Positions 15,533 to 27,221 of a stretch of 40,684 nt of DNA are shown piece after piece. The stretch spans positions 1 through 40,684 of the forward strand of contig NZ_JAMYJR010000066.1 in NCBI RefSeq assembly GCF_024137025.1, read 5' to 3'. Position numbers and translations under genes: made by a program. The notes beneath the pieces were generated by a model. That model was given only the letters and a program-made list of their open reading frames with translations, did not search any database and was not told the DNA's origin. The number at the start of each line of letters is the position of its first letter. Position 1 is the first letter of the stretch. This DNA is from Paractinoplanes aksuensis. Lineage in GTDB: Bacteria > Actinomycetota > Actinomycetes > Mycobacteriales > Micromonosporaceae.

Positions 15533-16192
15533 TCACCCTTTCGGGTGACCACCTATAGGCATAACGGTCAATTTCTTGACGGCCTGTAGCCACGCCACTC
15601 CATATGGTGCTGAAAGGCCCACCCAATTTCCGGCCACCCGAACCCGCGTATCCGGAGCCTCAGTCTCCCCCGGGCCGAGGAAACCCATCCGGGAGATCGC
15701 CTGAACGAGTCGCTGGGAGACCTCGACCGAGCGCCCGGCGGGTGACGTGACGACAAGGGCCACGTGATCGAGGAGGGCGTCGCGGACGGCCCGCCGGCCG
15801 ACGTTGCGTCCGGCCAGCCCGCCCGCCGAGACCTCGCGCAGGGTGCCGGCCGCGGCCTCGGCCAGCCGGCTCAGCTCGGCCCCGGAGACCGCCTCGACCG
15901 TCTCGCCGCCGGGCGGGGGCAACGGCCAGCGCCAGTCGGCGTCGCGCAGCGTGGGTAGCTCGTCGCCCCCACGGGCCAGCACGGCGAGCAGCTGGGCGGC
16001 CGCGACCGTGGCGTCGCCCGGACCGTGCCCGGCCACCTCACGGGTGACCAGCACGTCCCACGGGAGCTTGCCCCACAGGGCGACCCGCCCGCCGGTGTTG
16101 CGCAGGCGCACGGGGGCGGCCGGGTCGAGCCGGGTCAGACGGGCCAGGAAGGCGCCGGCGTCGGGGACGCCGAGCAGCCCGTGGGCGCTCAT
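15533..16192 (-). CDS. Conserved hypothetical protein next to thioesterase (Rv2474c-like by position)
   Basis: A 219-aa soluble protein without a recognised domain. Its ATG (16192) overlaps the thioesterase stop as ATGA, so the two are translationally coupled. Visible features are a WGKLPWDVLVTREV strand, an Ala-rich helix and a RRAVRDALLDHVALVV segment. From memory, the M. tuberculosis neighbourhood Rv2474c-Rv2475c-Rv2477c has a hypothetical, a thioesterase and EttA in the same order, which suggests orthology. A link to translation or fatty acyl metabolism is inference only. Confidence 0.7.
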   Translation of the reverse strand: MSAHGLLGVPDAGAFLARLTRLDPAAPVRLRNTGGRVALWGKLPWDVLVTREVAGHGPGDATVAAAQLLAVLARGGDELPTLRDADWRWPLPPPGGETVEAVSGAELSRLAEAAAGTLREVSAGGLAGRNVGRRAVRDALLDHVALVVTSPAGRSVEVSQRLVQAISRMGFLGPGETEAPDTRVRVAGNWVGLSAPYGVAWLQAVKKLTVMPIGGHPKG

Positions 16193-16588
16193 GAGGCCAG
16201 GTACGGTCGCAGGAACTCGCGCTCGGCCTCGCTGAGCCGGCGTGGATGGCCGTTGGCCAGGTTGTACGGGACGCACACGGACTTGGCCCGGCTGGCCAGC
16301 ACGCCGTCGTCGAACAGCTCGTAGGCGACGGTGAACGAGGCGGCTCGCTGCTCCGAGATCCACATCTCGATGCGCACGGGGTCTCCATAGTCGACCGGGC
16401 GCAGGTAGTCGACCTCGTGGCGGGCGATCACGATGCCCTCCTCGAAGGAGCCCAGACCGTGCTCGCGCGCGCCGACGAAGAACATGGCGACGCGCGCCTC
16501 CTCGTACAGGGTGAGGAAGCGCGCGTTGTTCACGTGCCCGTACGCGTCCATGTCGGACCACCGTACGGGCACGTCGTGCACAAATTTC

Positions 16589-16596
<8 letters not shown>
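16189..16596 (-). CDS. Acyl-CoA thioesterase (4HBT hotdog fold)
   Basis: A 135-aa hotdog-fold enzyme that should hydrolyse acyl-CoA thioesters. The signature RWSDMDAYGHVNNARFLTLYEEAR spans 12-35, with Asp17 at the position of the catalytic Asp of 4-hydroxybenzoyl-CoA thioesterase. The C-terminal PYNLANGHPRRLSEAEREFL is typical of the YbgC/FadM-like actinobacterial proteins. The GTG start (16596) overlaps the 3' end of ettA by 8 nt, and the end overlaps the next gene by 4 nt, so it belongs to the ettA operon. The acyl substrate cannot be told. Confidence 0.9.
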
Positions 16597-18265
<1,669 letters not shown>

Positions 18266-18285
18266 GGTGCGCCCTACCTCCGTGA

Positions 18286-18314
18286 TCGATAGGTGGAGCC
18301 TTTAGTCCGCTCAA
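18286..18314 (-). promoter_or_regulatory. Sigma-70-type promoter for the ettA operon
   Basis: On the minus strand TTGAGC (18314-18309) and TATCGA (18291-18286) are separated by exactly 17 nt, a near-consensus housekeeping promoter. A GGAGG ribosome-binding site and GTG 18265 follow. It is the clearest promoter in the window. Confidence 0.7.
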
Positions 18315-18446
18315 GGGTGGCGGGTGGGGCGGTTGGATGGCAGCCGGCATAGCAGCGCCGGATGAATTGCAGAATGCAGGGGCAATCTTTCCAGGTCGCC
18401 CAGTTGCCACTGTCAACAACCCCGGTGGCGGCGGAAGGATTCCCCC

Positions 18447-18983
18447 TCAGCCCGCCAGCCGGGCCTCGTTGCGCTGCGTCTTGCCGGTCTTGGCGAACGT
18501 CAGCTCGAAGAGGCTGGGGGTGATCACGAAGCGGTTCTCGTTCTGGTCGAACACCTCGTACGTGTCGGTGCCGATCCGGCGGACGTCCTTCAGAAAGAGC
18601 CCGTTCCTGCCCTCGACCAACTCGGCGTCGATGCCGCCGGTCTTGCTCTGGTAGAAGAGCTTGCCCGCGACGTCCTGGCAGATCCAGTAGGTGCTGTCGT
18701 TGTCGGTGTAGATCTTGAGAACCTGCCACAGGTCGCCGCTGAAGCCGAGTTTCCGGGCGGTGATCTCGGTCTGATCCGGGCAGAACGGGCCGGGAGGGGT
18801 GAAAGCCGGCGCCGGCGACTCCGACTGCGAGCCGACGTTGGTCGCCCCGTCCCCGTTCGCCCGCTGGCGTTCGGCCAGGACGTAGCCCCCCACCATGGCC
18901 ATGATCGTCAAGAAAACCGTGGCAATGACCACAGGGAAGAAGATCGGCCGCCGGGGCGGGGAAAGATCAGCGGACGGTGTCAC
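18447..18983 (-). CDS. Membrane-anchored hypothetical protein
   Basis: A 178-aa protein with a short basic N-terminus, one transmembrane helix (about 14-34, PVVIATVFLTIMAMVGGYVLA), a Ser/Pro/Ala linker and an extracellular domain containing CPDQTEITARKLGFSGDLWQVLKIYTD and WICQDVAGKLFYQSK, with two Cys likely to form a disulphide. The domain is not recognised. GTG 18983 is the chosen start, giving a normal signal-anchor topology. It is divergent from otsA (about 125 bp apart). The 180 nt downstream, up to the ettA start, hold the ettA promoter and no gene that I can support. Confidence 0.72.
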   Translation of the reverse strand: MTPSADLSPPRRPIFFPVVIATVFLTIMAMVGGYVLAERQRANGDGATNVGSQSESPAPAFTPPGPFCPDQTEITARKLGFSGDLWQVLKIYTDNDSTYWICQDVAGKLFYQSKTGGIDAELVEGRNGLFLKDVRRIGTDTYEVFDQNENRFVITPSLFELTFAKTGKTQRNEARLAG

Positions 18984-19064
18984 GCGCTCAGGATGGCACC
19001 CGGCCGCCAGTCCGGTCCACGGGCGGCGGCGCAGACTGGGCACGCCTCCTGCTGCTACGCACAG

Positions 19065-19070
19065 TAGGCT
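19065..19070 (+). promoter_or_regulatory. Candidate -10 element (TAGGCT) for otsA
   Basis: The hexamer lies 39 nt upstream of the otsA start and is identical to the one before pepN. No clear -35 is visible. Confidence 0.4.
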
Positions 19071-19109
19071 CACAAGTGGGAACAGAAACGACCCGGAGGT
19101 GCACTCAGC

Positions 19110-20530
<1,421 letters not shown>

Positions 20531-20543
<13 letters not shown>

Positions 20544-20908
20544 AGGCAGAAGGGGTGACCGGCCGGGTCGAGGAAGACCCGGACGGTCTCCTGGGGCTGG
20601 AAGTCGGCGAGCGTGGCACCCGCCTTGGTGGCGTGCTCGCACGCCGCTTCCAGATCCTCGACCCGGATGTCCAGGTGCATGCTCATCTGGGGCTGCCCGG
20701 GCTGGGCGGGCCACACGGGCCGCACGTACTGCTTCTCGGTCTGGAAAGAGAGGCCGGCCCCGCCACCCGGAGCGCCGAGCACCACCCAGTCGTCCTCGTC
20801 CTGGGTCGCGCTCCACCCGAGAAGCCGCCGGTAGAAGCCGGCCAGCTCGCGAGCATCGGGCGCGTCCAACACCGTCGCGGTCAGTGTGATCTGCGGCCGT
20901 CCGTCCAT
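20531..20908 (-). CDS. VOC (glyoxalase/bleomycin-resistance fold) protein
   Basis: A 125-aa single-domain protein of the vicinal oxygen chelate superfamily. Two beta-alpha-beta-beta-beta units are visible, the first starting TATVLDAPDARELAGFYRRLLGW and the second from HLDIRVEDLEAACEHATKAGA, ending in DPAGHPFCLYVD. His78 (in SMHLDIRV) and the acidic residues near the end are possible metal or substrate contacts. The substrate is unknown; members include glyoxalases, dioxygenases and binding proteins. It converges on otsA with a 13-nt overlap. Confidence 0.85.
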
Positions 20909-20938
20909 GCCGAACGACCTACCCAGACAGTGACGCTT

Positions 20939-22129
20939 CTATACCGCTGCGTCGACCACGTCTCCGATCACCACGACGGCCGGCGGGCGGATGCCGGCCG
21001 CGACGACCGCGTCGGTGACCTCGCCCAGCGTGCTCCGCAGTGATCGCTGATGGCTGGTCGAGCCCTCCTGCACCACGGCGGCCGGGGTGCCGGGAGCGCG
21101 CCCGTCGGCGATGAGCCGGGCGGTGATCTTGCCCAGGTTCTTCAGGCCCATGAGTACGACCACCGTGCCCCGCAATTGGGCAAGTGCCGCCCAGTCGACC
21201 AGCGAGTCGGGGTGGCCGGGCGGGATGTGCCCGCTGACGACGGTGAACTCGTGGGCGACGCCGCGGTGGGTGACCGGGATGCCGGCCAGCGCGGGGGCGG
21301 CGATCGAACTGGTCACGCCGGGCACGACGGTCACCGGGACGCCGGCCTCGGCGCAGGCGATGGCCTCTTCACCGCCGCGGCCGAAGACGAACGGGTCGCC
21401 GCCCTTGAGCCGCACCACGAACTTCCCCTCGAGCGCGCGCTCGACCAGGATGCGGTTGATCTCTTCCTGGGCCGCGGCCGGGCCGTACGGGATCTTGGCC
21501 GCGTCGACGAACTCGACCTCGGGCCGCAGGTCGCCCAGCAACAGACCGGGCACGAGGCGGTCGGCCACCACGACGTCGGCCGCGGCCAGCAGCCGGCGGC
21601 CCTTCACGGTGATCAGTTCGGGGTCGCCCGGGCCGGCCCCGACCAGGGCCACGCCCTTGTGCTCGGGCGCGATCGGCGGGCTGCTCTCGAGGGCGTGCGC
21701 GACCAGGTCGCGGACGGCCATGGCCCGCCGCCGGTCGCCGCCGTCGGTGACGGCCACCGTCACCTGGCCGTGCCGGGTCACGGCCGGGGTCCAGGCCGTC
21801 GCGGCCGCGCGGTCATCAGCGCGTACGCAGAAGACCCGGCGCTCCTCGGCGGCCGCGCTCACCTGCTCGGCCGCGGCCGGGTCGTCGACCGCGACGTGCA
21901 CCAGCCAGGCGCCGTCGACGTCGGCCGGTTCGAACCGGCGCGCGCTCCAGGTGGCCCGGCCCGCGTCGACCTGGCCGTGCAGGGCCGGGCTGAGCTCGGG
22001 CGACACGATCTCGACGACGGCCCCCGCGGCCAGCAGGGCCGGCACCCGGCGGGTGGCCACCGCGCCGCCGCCGACCACCAGCACGCGGCGACCGGCCAGC
22101 TTGAGTCCGAGGGGATACACACTGCTCAC
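20939..22129 (-). CDS. cobA: Uroporphyrinogen-III C-methyltransferase / precorrin-2 dehydrogenase (CysG-like fusion)
   Basis: Makes precorrin-2 from uroporphyrinogen III (SAM-dependent) and can oxidise it to sirohydrochlorin. The 396-aa protein has an N-terminal NAD-binding domain (GGGAVATRR at 20-28) and a C-terminal tetrapyrrole methylase beginning near 158 (LVGAGPGDPELITVKG), with RLKGGDPFVFGRGGEE and VVPGVTSS inside. The size suits the actinobacterial fusion rather than the longer E. coli CysG. GTG 22129 overlaps the cobT stop as GTGA, so the gene is coupled to cobT. Precorrin-2 feeds both cobalamin and sirohaem. Confidence 0.93.
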   Translation of the reverse strand: MSSVYPLGLKLAGRRVLVVGGGAVATRRVPALLAAGAVVEIVSPELSPALHGQVDAGRATWSARRFEPADVDGAWLVHVAVDDPAAAEQVSAAAEERRVFCVRADDRAAATAWTPAVTRHGQVTVAVTDGGDRRRAMAVRDLVAHALESSPPIAPEHKGVALVGAGPGDPELITVKGRRLLAAADVVVADRLVPGLLLGDLRPEVEFVDAAKIPYGPAAAQEEINRILVERALEGKFVVRLKGGDPFVFGRGGEEAIACAEAGVPVTVVPGVTSSIAAPALAGIPVTHRGVAHEFTVVSGHIPPGHPDSLVDWAALAQLRGTVVVLMGLKNLGKITARLIADGRAPGTPAAVVQEGSTSHQRSLRSTLGEVTDAVVAAGIRPPAVVVIGDVVDAAV

Positions 22130-23184
22130 TTCTCGGACACTCCCGCCGAGTCGAACGTGGCGACCTCGTGCAGCACCCGCACGGCGGCCGTGACGACCGG
22201 CAGGGCGAGCGCGGCGCCGCTGCCCTCACCCAGGCGCATGCCCAGGTCGAGCAGGGGTTCGAGGCCGAGGTGGGCCAGCGCCACGGTGGCCCCGGGTTCG
22301 GCCGAGCGGTGCCCGGCGACCATCGCGGCCACGGCGTCGGGCGCGAACGCGGCGGCGGCCAGGGCGGCCGAGGCGGCGATCACCCCGTCGATGATCACGG
22401 GCACCCGGTGGGCCGCCGCGCCCAGGATGAAGCCGGTCAGCGCCGCGTGCTCGAGGCCGCCGACGGCGGCCAGCACGCCGAGCGGGTCGGCCGGGTCGGG
22501 GCGGTGCCGGGCCAGCGCCCGGGCCACGACCTCGATCTTGCGCTCGAGCATGGCGTCGTCGATGCCGGTGCCGCGGCCCGTCGCGGCGGCCGCGTCGCTG
22601 CCGGTGAAGACAGCGATCAGGGCGGCCGCGGGCGTGGTGTTGGCGATGCCCATGTCCCCGGTGAGCAGGCACTTCGCGCCGGACTCGACGAGCGCGGCGG
22701 CGACCCCGAGCCCGACCTCGACCGCGGCCCGGGCCTCGTCGCGGGTCAGCGCCGGGCCGACCGACAGGTCGTTCGTGCCGCGGCGGACGTTGGCGTCGAG
22801 CAGGGTGGAGCCGCCGTGCAGCGGGATGGCCACGCCGACGTCGACCACCATCACGTCGGCCCCGGCCTGCCGCGCGAACGTGTTGACGACCGCGCCGCCG
22901 GCCACGAAGTTCGCCACCATCTGGGCCGTTACCTCTTGCGGCCACGGCGAGACACCCTGGGCGTGAACGCCGTGGTCACCGGCGAAGACGGCGACGGTGG
23001 CCGGGGTGGGCGGGGGCGGCGGACAGACCCCGGCCAGGCCGGCCAGGCGTACCGAAAGCTCTTCGAGCGCGCCCAGCGAGCCGGCCGGCTTGGTCAGCCG
23101 GGCCTGGAGGTCGCGGGCGGCGGCCATGGCCGTCTCGTCGGCGGGCCGGATGGCGGCGATCGTCGCTTCCAGATCGGCGGTCAT
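22126..23184 (-). CDS. cobT: Nicotinate-nucleotide--dimethylbenzimidazole phosphoribosyltransferase
   Basis: Activates the lower ligand of cobalamin by forming alpha-ribazole phosphate from nicotinate mononucleotide. The 352-aa product shows KPAGSLGALEEL near the N-terminus, FAGDHGVHAQGVS, TGDMGIANTT and the catalytic Glu320 in LGEGSGAAL (Glu317 in the Salmonella enzyme). ATG 23184 overlaps the cobC stop as ATGA, which decides the start against an upstream in-frame one. Ends with a GTGA overlap with cobA. The three cob genes form one tightly coupled unit. Confidence 0.96.
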   Translation of the reverse strand: MTADLEATIAAIRPADETAMAAARDLQARLTKPAGSLGALEELSVRLAGLAGVCPPPPPTPATVAVFAGDHGVHAQGVSPWPQEVTAQMVANFVAGGAVVNTFARQAGADVMVVDVGVAIPLHGGSTLLDANVRRGTNDLSVGPALTRDEARAAVEVGLGVAAALVESGAKCLLTGDMGIANTTPAAALIAVFTGSDAAAATGRGTGIDDAMLERKIEVVARALARHRPDPADPLGVLAAVGGLEHAALTGFILGAAAHRVPVIIDGVIAASAALAAAAFAPDAVAAMVAGHRSAEPGATVALAHLGLEPLLDLGMRLGEGSGAALALPVVTAAVRVLHEVATFDSAGVSEK

Positions 23185-24233
23185 GGGCGCTCCTCGAGTA
23201 CAGCGGTCAGGACGTCGACGAATGCGTCGGTAGTGGCAGTGTCGCGCACCGCGACGCGCAGCCAATCGGGACCCAGCCCGGGGAAGGTGTCGCCACGGCG
23301 GACGGCATAACCCCGTTCACGCAGCTCGAGGCGGGTCTTGTCGGCGCCGGGAAAGCGTACGGCCACGAACGCGCTCGCCGGCTCGCCGAGAACCGTGAGG
23401 TTCGGCACGTGCCGCAGCCGCCGCACCAGGTGCTCGCGCTCCGCGGCCAGCCGGGCCGCGATCTCGCGCTCCGCCGCGACCGCGACCGCGGAGGCACAGG
23501 CGGTGGCGGCGGCCAGCGCGGGCGTGGAGACCGCCCACAGCGGCTGGGCGGCGGCCAGTTCGGGCACCAGCTCGGCCGGGCCCAGCAGATAGCCGATGCG
23601 CAGGCCGGCCAGGCCCCAGGTCTTGGTCAGGCTGCGCAGCACGACCAGGCCCGGCAGGTCCGACCGGCCGGCCAGGGACTCGGGCTCGCCGGCCACACCC
23701 GCGCGGTAGGTCGTGTCGGAGAACGCCTCGTCGACGACCAGCACCCGGCCCGGCCGGGCCAGCGCGGCGATCTCGCGCGCCGGGTGCAGCACCGAGGTCG
23801 GATTGGTGGGGTTGCCGACGAACACCAGGTCGGAGTCTTGCGGTACGAGCGTGGCGTCGAGCCGGAAGCCGTCCTCGGCCCGCAGTAGCACCCGCTCGAC
23901 CGGGTGACCGGCGTGGCGCAGCGCGGCCTCGGGCTCGGTGAACTGCGGGTGCACGACCACCGGGCGGCGGGCCCCGCGCAGGGCCTGGGCCAGCAGCACG
24001 AAGGCCTGGGCGGCGCCGGCCGTGAGCAGGACCTCGGACGGATCGCGGCCGTGCCGGGCAGCCACGGCGGCGGTGGCCGCGGTCGCGTCGGGGTAGGCCG
24101 CGAGATCGTCCAGCGCGGCCCGCAGGGGCTCCGCGAGCCAGGCCGGCCGGGGTTCGCGGCGCACGTTGACCGCCAGATCGACGAGCCCGGCGCCCACCTC
24201 CGTGTCGCCGTGGTGGCCGAGGTCGATCGTCAT
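23181..24233 (-). CDS. cobC: CobC-type PLP-dependent aminotransferase-like enzyme (cobalamin side chain)
   Basis: A 350-aa class I/II aminotransferase-fold protein of the CobC/CobD group (Rv2231c-like in mycobacteria), expected to provide (R)-1-amino-2-propanol phosphate or an equivalent side-chain donor for cobinamide. Visible are the AGAAQAF cofactor segment, GNPTNPTS, DEAF (168-171) and the Schiff-base Lys204 in SLTKTWGLAGLRIGY. ATG 24233 starts the cobC-cobT-cobA unit. No cobalamin riboswitch is visible in the 85-bp region shared with the divergent penicillin-binding protein gene. Confidence 0.9.
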   Translation of the reverse strand: MTIDLGHHGDTEVGAGLVDLAVNVRREPRPAWLAEPLRAALDDLAAYPDATAATAAVAARHGRDPSEVLLTAGAAQAFVLLAQALRGARRPVVVHPQFTEPEAALRHAGHPVERVLLRAEDGFRLDATLVPQDSDLVFVGNPTNPTSVLHPAREIAALARPGRVLVVDEAFSDTTYRAGVAGEPESLAGRSDLPGLVVLRSLTKTWGLAGLRIGYLLGPAELVPELAAAQPLWAVSTPALAAATACASAVAVAAEREIAARLAAEREHLVRRLRHVPNLTVLGEPASAFVAVRFPGADKTRLELRERGYAVRRGDTFPGLGPDWLRVAVRDTATTDAFVDVLTAVLEERP

Positions 24234-24305
24234 GGGATCAGGATGCCCGACCACGATCGGCGTCTCACTTTCGGCTGATCCATGCTGATATGAACAATTT
24301 TGTCT

Positions 24306-24311
24306 TACCTT
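24306..24311 (+). promoter_or_regulatory. Candidate -10 element (TACCTT), leaderless start of the PBP gene
   Basis: TACCTT is followed after exactly 6 nt by GTG 24318, with no Shine-Dalgarno between. The arrangement matches those before the globin, SURF1 and 98-aa genes. Confidence 0.45.
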
Positions 24312-24317
24312 CATGGG

Positions 24318-26480
24318 GTGGCAGCCGGAAAAGTCGCACCCCTCCTCCGTACCGGCCTGATCGCGGGTCTCGTGATCGCCGGTCTCGCCTACCCCCTGGC
24401 CGCCGTGGCCGGACTCGGCGTCAAGGCCGGCACCGAAGCTCTTCAGGCCATGCCGGAAGAGCTGATCGAGGTGCCGAGCGCCCAGACCACGTACGTGTAC
24501 GCCAACGACGGCAAGACGCTGCTGACGATGTTCTACGAGGAGCACCGGCGGCCGATCAAGATCACGGACATGTCCCCGTACGTCACCCAGGCGATCGTGG
24601 CCTCCGAGGACAGCCGCTTCTACGACCACAACGGCGTCGACGCCAAGGGCGTGGCCCGCGCGTTCGTGGCCAACCAGCAGGCCGGTGGCGTTTCCCAGGG
24701 CGCGTCCACGCTGACCATGCAGTACGTGCGGATGGCCCTGCGGGACAGCGCGCGGACGCCGAAGGAGGCGCTGGAGGCGACCGAGCAGACCACCCAGCGC
24801 AAGCTGCGCGAGATGCGGCTGGCCATCGAGCTCGAGAAGCGGCTGAGCAAGCAGCAGATCCTCGAGCGTTATCTGAACACGGCGTACTACGGCCATCGGG
24901 CGTACGGGATCTACGCGGCCTCTCAGGTCTTCTTCTCGAAGCTGCCGAGGGATCTCAACCTGACCGAGGCCGCCCTGCTCGCGGGCCTGGTCAAGGCACC
25001 CTCGGCGTACGACCCGGCCACCAACGACCGCAAGGCGGCCACCGATCGCCGCAACTACGTGATCGACCAGATGCTCAAGATCAAGGCGATCACGCCGCTG
25101 CAGGCCACCCAGGCCAAGCGCGAGAAGATCAAGCTCAAGCTGAGCTCACCCGCCAACGACTGCATCGGGGTCGACAGCAAGCACAACAACTGGGGCTTCT
25201 TCTGCGACTACTTCCGCTCGTGGTGGAAGGAGCAGGCCGCCTTCGGCCCCAACCCGCAGGAGCGGGAGGCCAACCTGCGGCGCGGCGGCTACCGGGTGAT
25301 CACGTCGCTCGACCCGAAGATCCAGGCGTCGGCCATGAAGCACATCCTGGACAAGGAGAAGCGGCGCAGCCGGATCGCCCACGGTCAGGTGATCATCGAG
25401 CCCGGCACCGGGCGGGTGCTGAGCCTGGCCGTGAACCGGCGCTACTCGCTCGACCAGAAGGGCAACGCGAAGCACAGCCGCTTCAAGGGCATCAAGGGCA
25501 ACTACCCCAACACGGTGAACCCGCTGCTCGGCGGCGGCGACATGGCCGGTTACCAGGCCGGGTCGACTTTCAAGATCTTCACGATGCTGGCCGCGCTGGA
25601 CGAGGGGATGCCGCTGAGCACCTCGTACTACAGCCCGCCGCGGTTCTATTCGAAGTACATCACCGCGCCCGGGCCGGCGACCTGCGGCGTGCACTGGTGC
25701 CCCAAGAACTCGACCCCGTCGATGACCGGCCGGCAGACCATGTGGAGCGGCTTCGGCAAGTCGGTGAACACGTACTTCGTCCAGCTCGAACAGAAGGTCG
25801 GCGCCGAGAAGGCGGTCAAGATGGCCGAACGGCTCGGGCTGCGCTGGCGCACCGAGGTCGACCGCCGGCTGGCCTCACCCGAGCACGCCAGCGGCTGGGG
25901 AGCGTTCACCCTCGGGGTCAGCGACGTGACCCCGGTCGAGATGGCCAACGTCTTCGCCACCCTGGCCGCCGACGGCACCTACTGCCGGCCGCTGCCGGTC
26001 GAAGCGATCAAGACCAGGGACGGTACGGACGCCGCGTACCAGGGCAAGCCGGTGGCGACGCCGCGCTGCCACCGGGCGGTCAGCCCCGACGTGGCCCGGG
26101 CGGCCACCGACGCGGCCCGGTGCGTGACCGGATACGGCGCGGCCCGCGGGGGCTGCGGCGGGTGGGGCACCTCCGAGATGGTCTATGCCACGTTGAAACG
26201 GCCGGTCGCGGGCAAGAGCGGCACGACCGACAGCAACAAGTCGGCCTGGTTCTGCGGCTTCACGCCCCAGCTGGCCGCGGCCGCCTTCGTCGCCGACCCG
26301 GACAACCCGGAGATGAACGTGGGCTCGAACCGCTCGACGACCTCGAAGTTCACGGTCGCCGAGACCCTCAAGGACGCGCTCAAGGGCCAGCCCAAGGCCA
26401 AGTTCACCCCGCCCTCGGACGACATGGTCGACCGGTATCGGGACCGGGACCGGGATCGCGACCGGGACGAGGACGACTAG
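24318..26480 (+). CDS. Class A penicillin-binding protein (transglycosylase/transpeptidase)
   Basis: Polymerises and cross-links peptidoglycan outside the membrane. The 720-aa product has a signal-anchor helix (about 9-32), a GT51 domain with catalytic Glu97 (VASEDSRFYDH) and TMQYVRM/NTAYYG motifs, and a transpeptidase domain with STFK (416-419), SVN (482-484) and KSGT (633-636). Several Cys in and around the transpeptidase domain may form disulphides. The tail ends in an Arg-Asp repeat (RYRDRDRD...EDD). GTG 24318 is preferred over TTG 24300 because of the -10 hexamer 6 nt upstream. Its TAG stop overlaps the convergent TIGR03086 stop in CTAG. Confidence 0.95.
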   Translation: MAAGKVAPLLRTGLIAGLVIAGLAYPLAAVAGLGVKAGTEALQAMPEELIEVPSAQTTYVYANDGKTLLTMFYEEHRRPIKITDMSPYVTQAIVASEDSRFYDHNGVDAKGVARAFVANQQAGGVSQGASTLTMQYVRMALRDSARTPKEALEATEQTTQRKLREMRLAIELEKRLSKQQILERYLNTAYYGHRAYGIYAASQVFFSKLPRDLNLTEAALLAGLVKAPSAYDPATNDRKAATDRRNYVIDQMLKIKAITPLQATQAKREKIKLKLSSPANDCIGVDSKHNNWGFFCDYFRSWWKEQAAFGPNPQEREANLRRGGYRVITSLDPKIQASAMKHILDKEKRRSRIAHGQVIIEPGTGRVLSLAVNRRYSLDQKGNAKHSRFKGIKGNYPNTVNPLLGGGDMAGYQAGSTFKIFTMLAALDEGMPLSTSYYSPPRFYSKYITAPGPATCGVHWCPKNSTPSMTGRQTMWSGFGKSVNTYFVQLEQKVGAEKAVKMAERLGLRWRTEVDRRLASPEHASGWGAFTLGVSDVTPVEMANVFATLAADGTYCRPLPVEAIKTRDGTDAAYQGKPVATPRCHRAVSPDVARAATDAARCVTGYGAARGGCGGWGTSEMVYATLKRPVAGKSGTTDSNKSAWFCGFTPQLAAAAFVADPDNPEMNVGSNRSTTSKFTVAETLKDALKGQPKAKFTPPSDDMVDRYRDRDRDRDRDEDD

Positions 26481-27064
26481 GCCGCCACGGGCCGGCGGCG
26501 CGGTGGGCGCCACTTGGCGTCGCGGCCGGCCAGGGCCAGCGCCTGGTCGAGCAGGGTGGACTCGTCGTCGGTGGGCACGACCGGGCCGAACTGGCCGGGC
26601 GGGGCCTCGGCCAGGAAATCGACCAGGATCTCGAGGGTGCGCGGGTCGGTGAAGTATTCCTGGCCGGTGGCTCGGGCCAGGTCCCACCCGTGCATGATCA
26701 CCTCGGTCATGGCGACGTGGCCCAGGGTGGCGGCGGGCATGGTGACCCCGCCCGCCTGGGACGTGCCGGTCCAGGCGGCCGGGTCTTTCCACGACGTGGC
26801 CAGGTCTTCGAGCAGGACCGGCAGCCGGCTGCGCCAATGGCGGGTCAGGTGGTGGGCGGAGGGCTCGGGCGCGGAATCGTCGACCCGCTTGTGGGCGCCC
26901 TGGGTGAAGGCCACGGACAGACCCATCAGATGGTCGAGCAGAGTGGCGACGCTCCACCCGGGGCAGGGCGTCGGATTGGCCAGCTCGCCGTTGTCGACGC
27001 CGAGCAGAAGAGCCCGCAGCACCCGCACCGGCGGGTCGAAATCCAGAGGAACACGATCGGCCAC
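26477..27064 (-). CDS. TIGR03086 family metal-binding protein (DinB/mycothiol-dependent isomerase-like)
   Basis: A 195-aa four-helix-bundle protein of the DinB/maleylpyruvate-isomerase N-terminal group. The expected metal-ligand His residues are in TLLDHLMG (His45) and LGHVAMTEVIMHGWDLA (His116, His125). NPTPCPGWSVATLLDHL is the family opening signature. Related enzymes use mycothiol, but substrates of this subfamily are unknown. GTG 27064 has GGAGG with 6-nt spacing and is preferred over ATG 27070, which touches the Shine-Dalgarno. It is convergent with the PBP gene and downstream of cobB. Confidence 0.85.
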   Translation of the reverse strand: MADRVPLDFDPPVRVLRALLLGVDNGELANPTPCPGWSVATLLDHLMGLSVAFTQGAHKRVDDSAPEPSAHHLTRHWRSRLPVLLEDLATSWKDPAAWTGTSQAGGVTMPAATLGHVAMTEVIMHGWDLARATGQEYFTDPRTLEILVDFLAEAPPGQFGPVVPTDDESTLLDQALALAGRDAKWRPPRRRPVAA

Positions 27065-27203
27065 GGCCATCCTCCTTGCGTCGTGCTTGTTAACCCCACG
27101 TTACGGGTGGGGTGCGACACTTCGGCGCTCGGCGGAGGGCGTTTTCACGGATGCTTCCCGGAGTCAGGCATTCCGACATTTCGATCTTGCGAAGCGTCGT
27201 TTT

Positions 27204-27220
27204 CCGGATTGACGATCCGG
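27204..27220 (-). terminator. Small hairpin after cobB, possible terminator
   Basis: CCGGAT and ATCCGG form a 6-bp stem with a 5-nt loop, 1 nt past the cobB stop. It lacks a U-tract. The rest of 27065-27221 holds no gene that I can support. Confidence 0.3.
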
Positions 27221-27221
27221 G

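Noticed and set aside
21930..21960. GGTTCGAACC as a tRNA T-loop
   Set aside because: It lies inside the cobA coding frame with no acceptor stem or anticodon arm around it.
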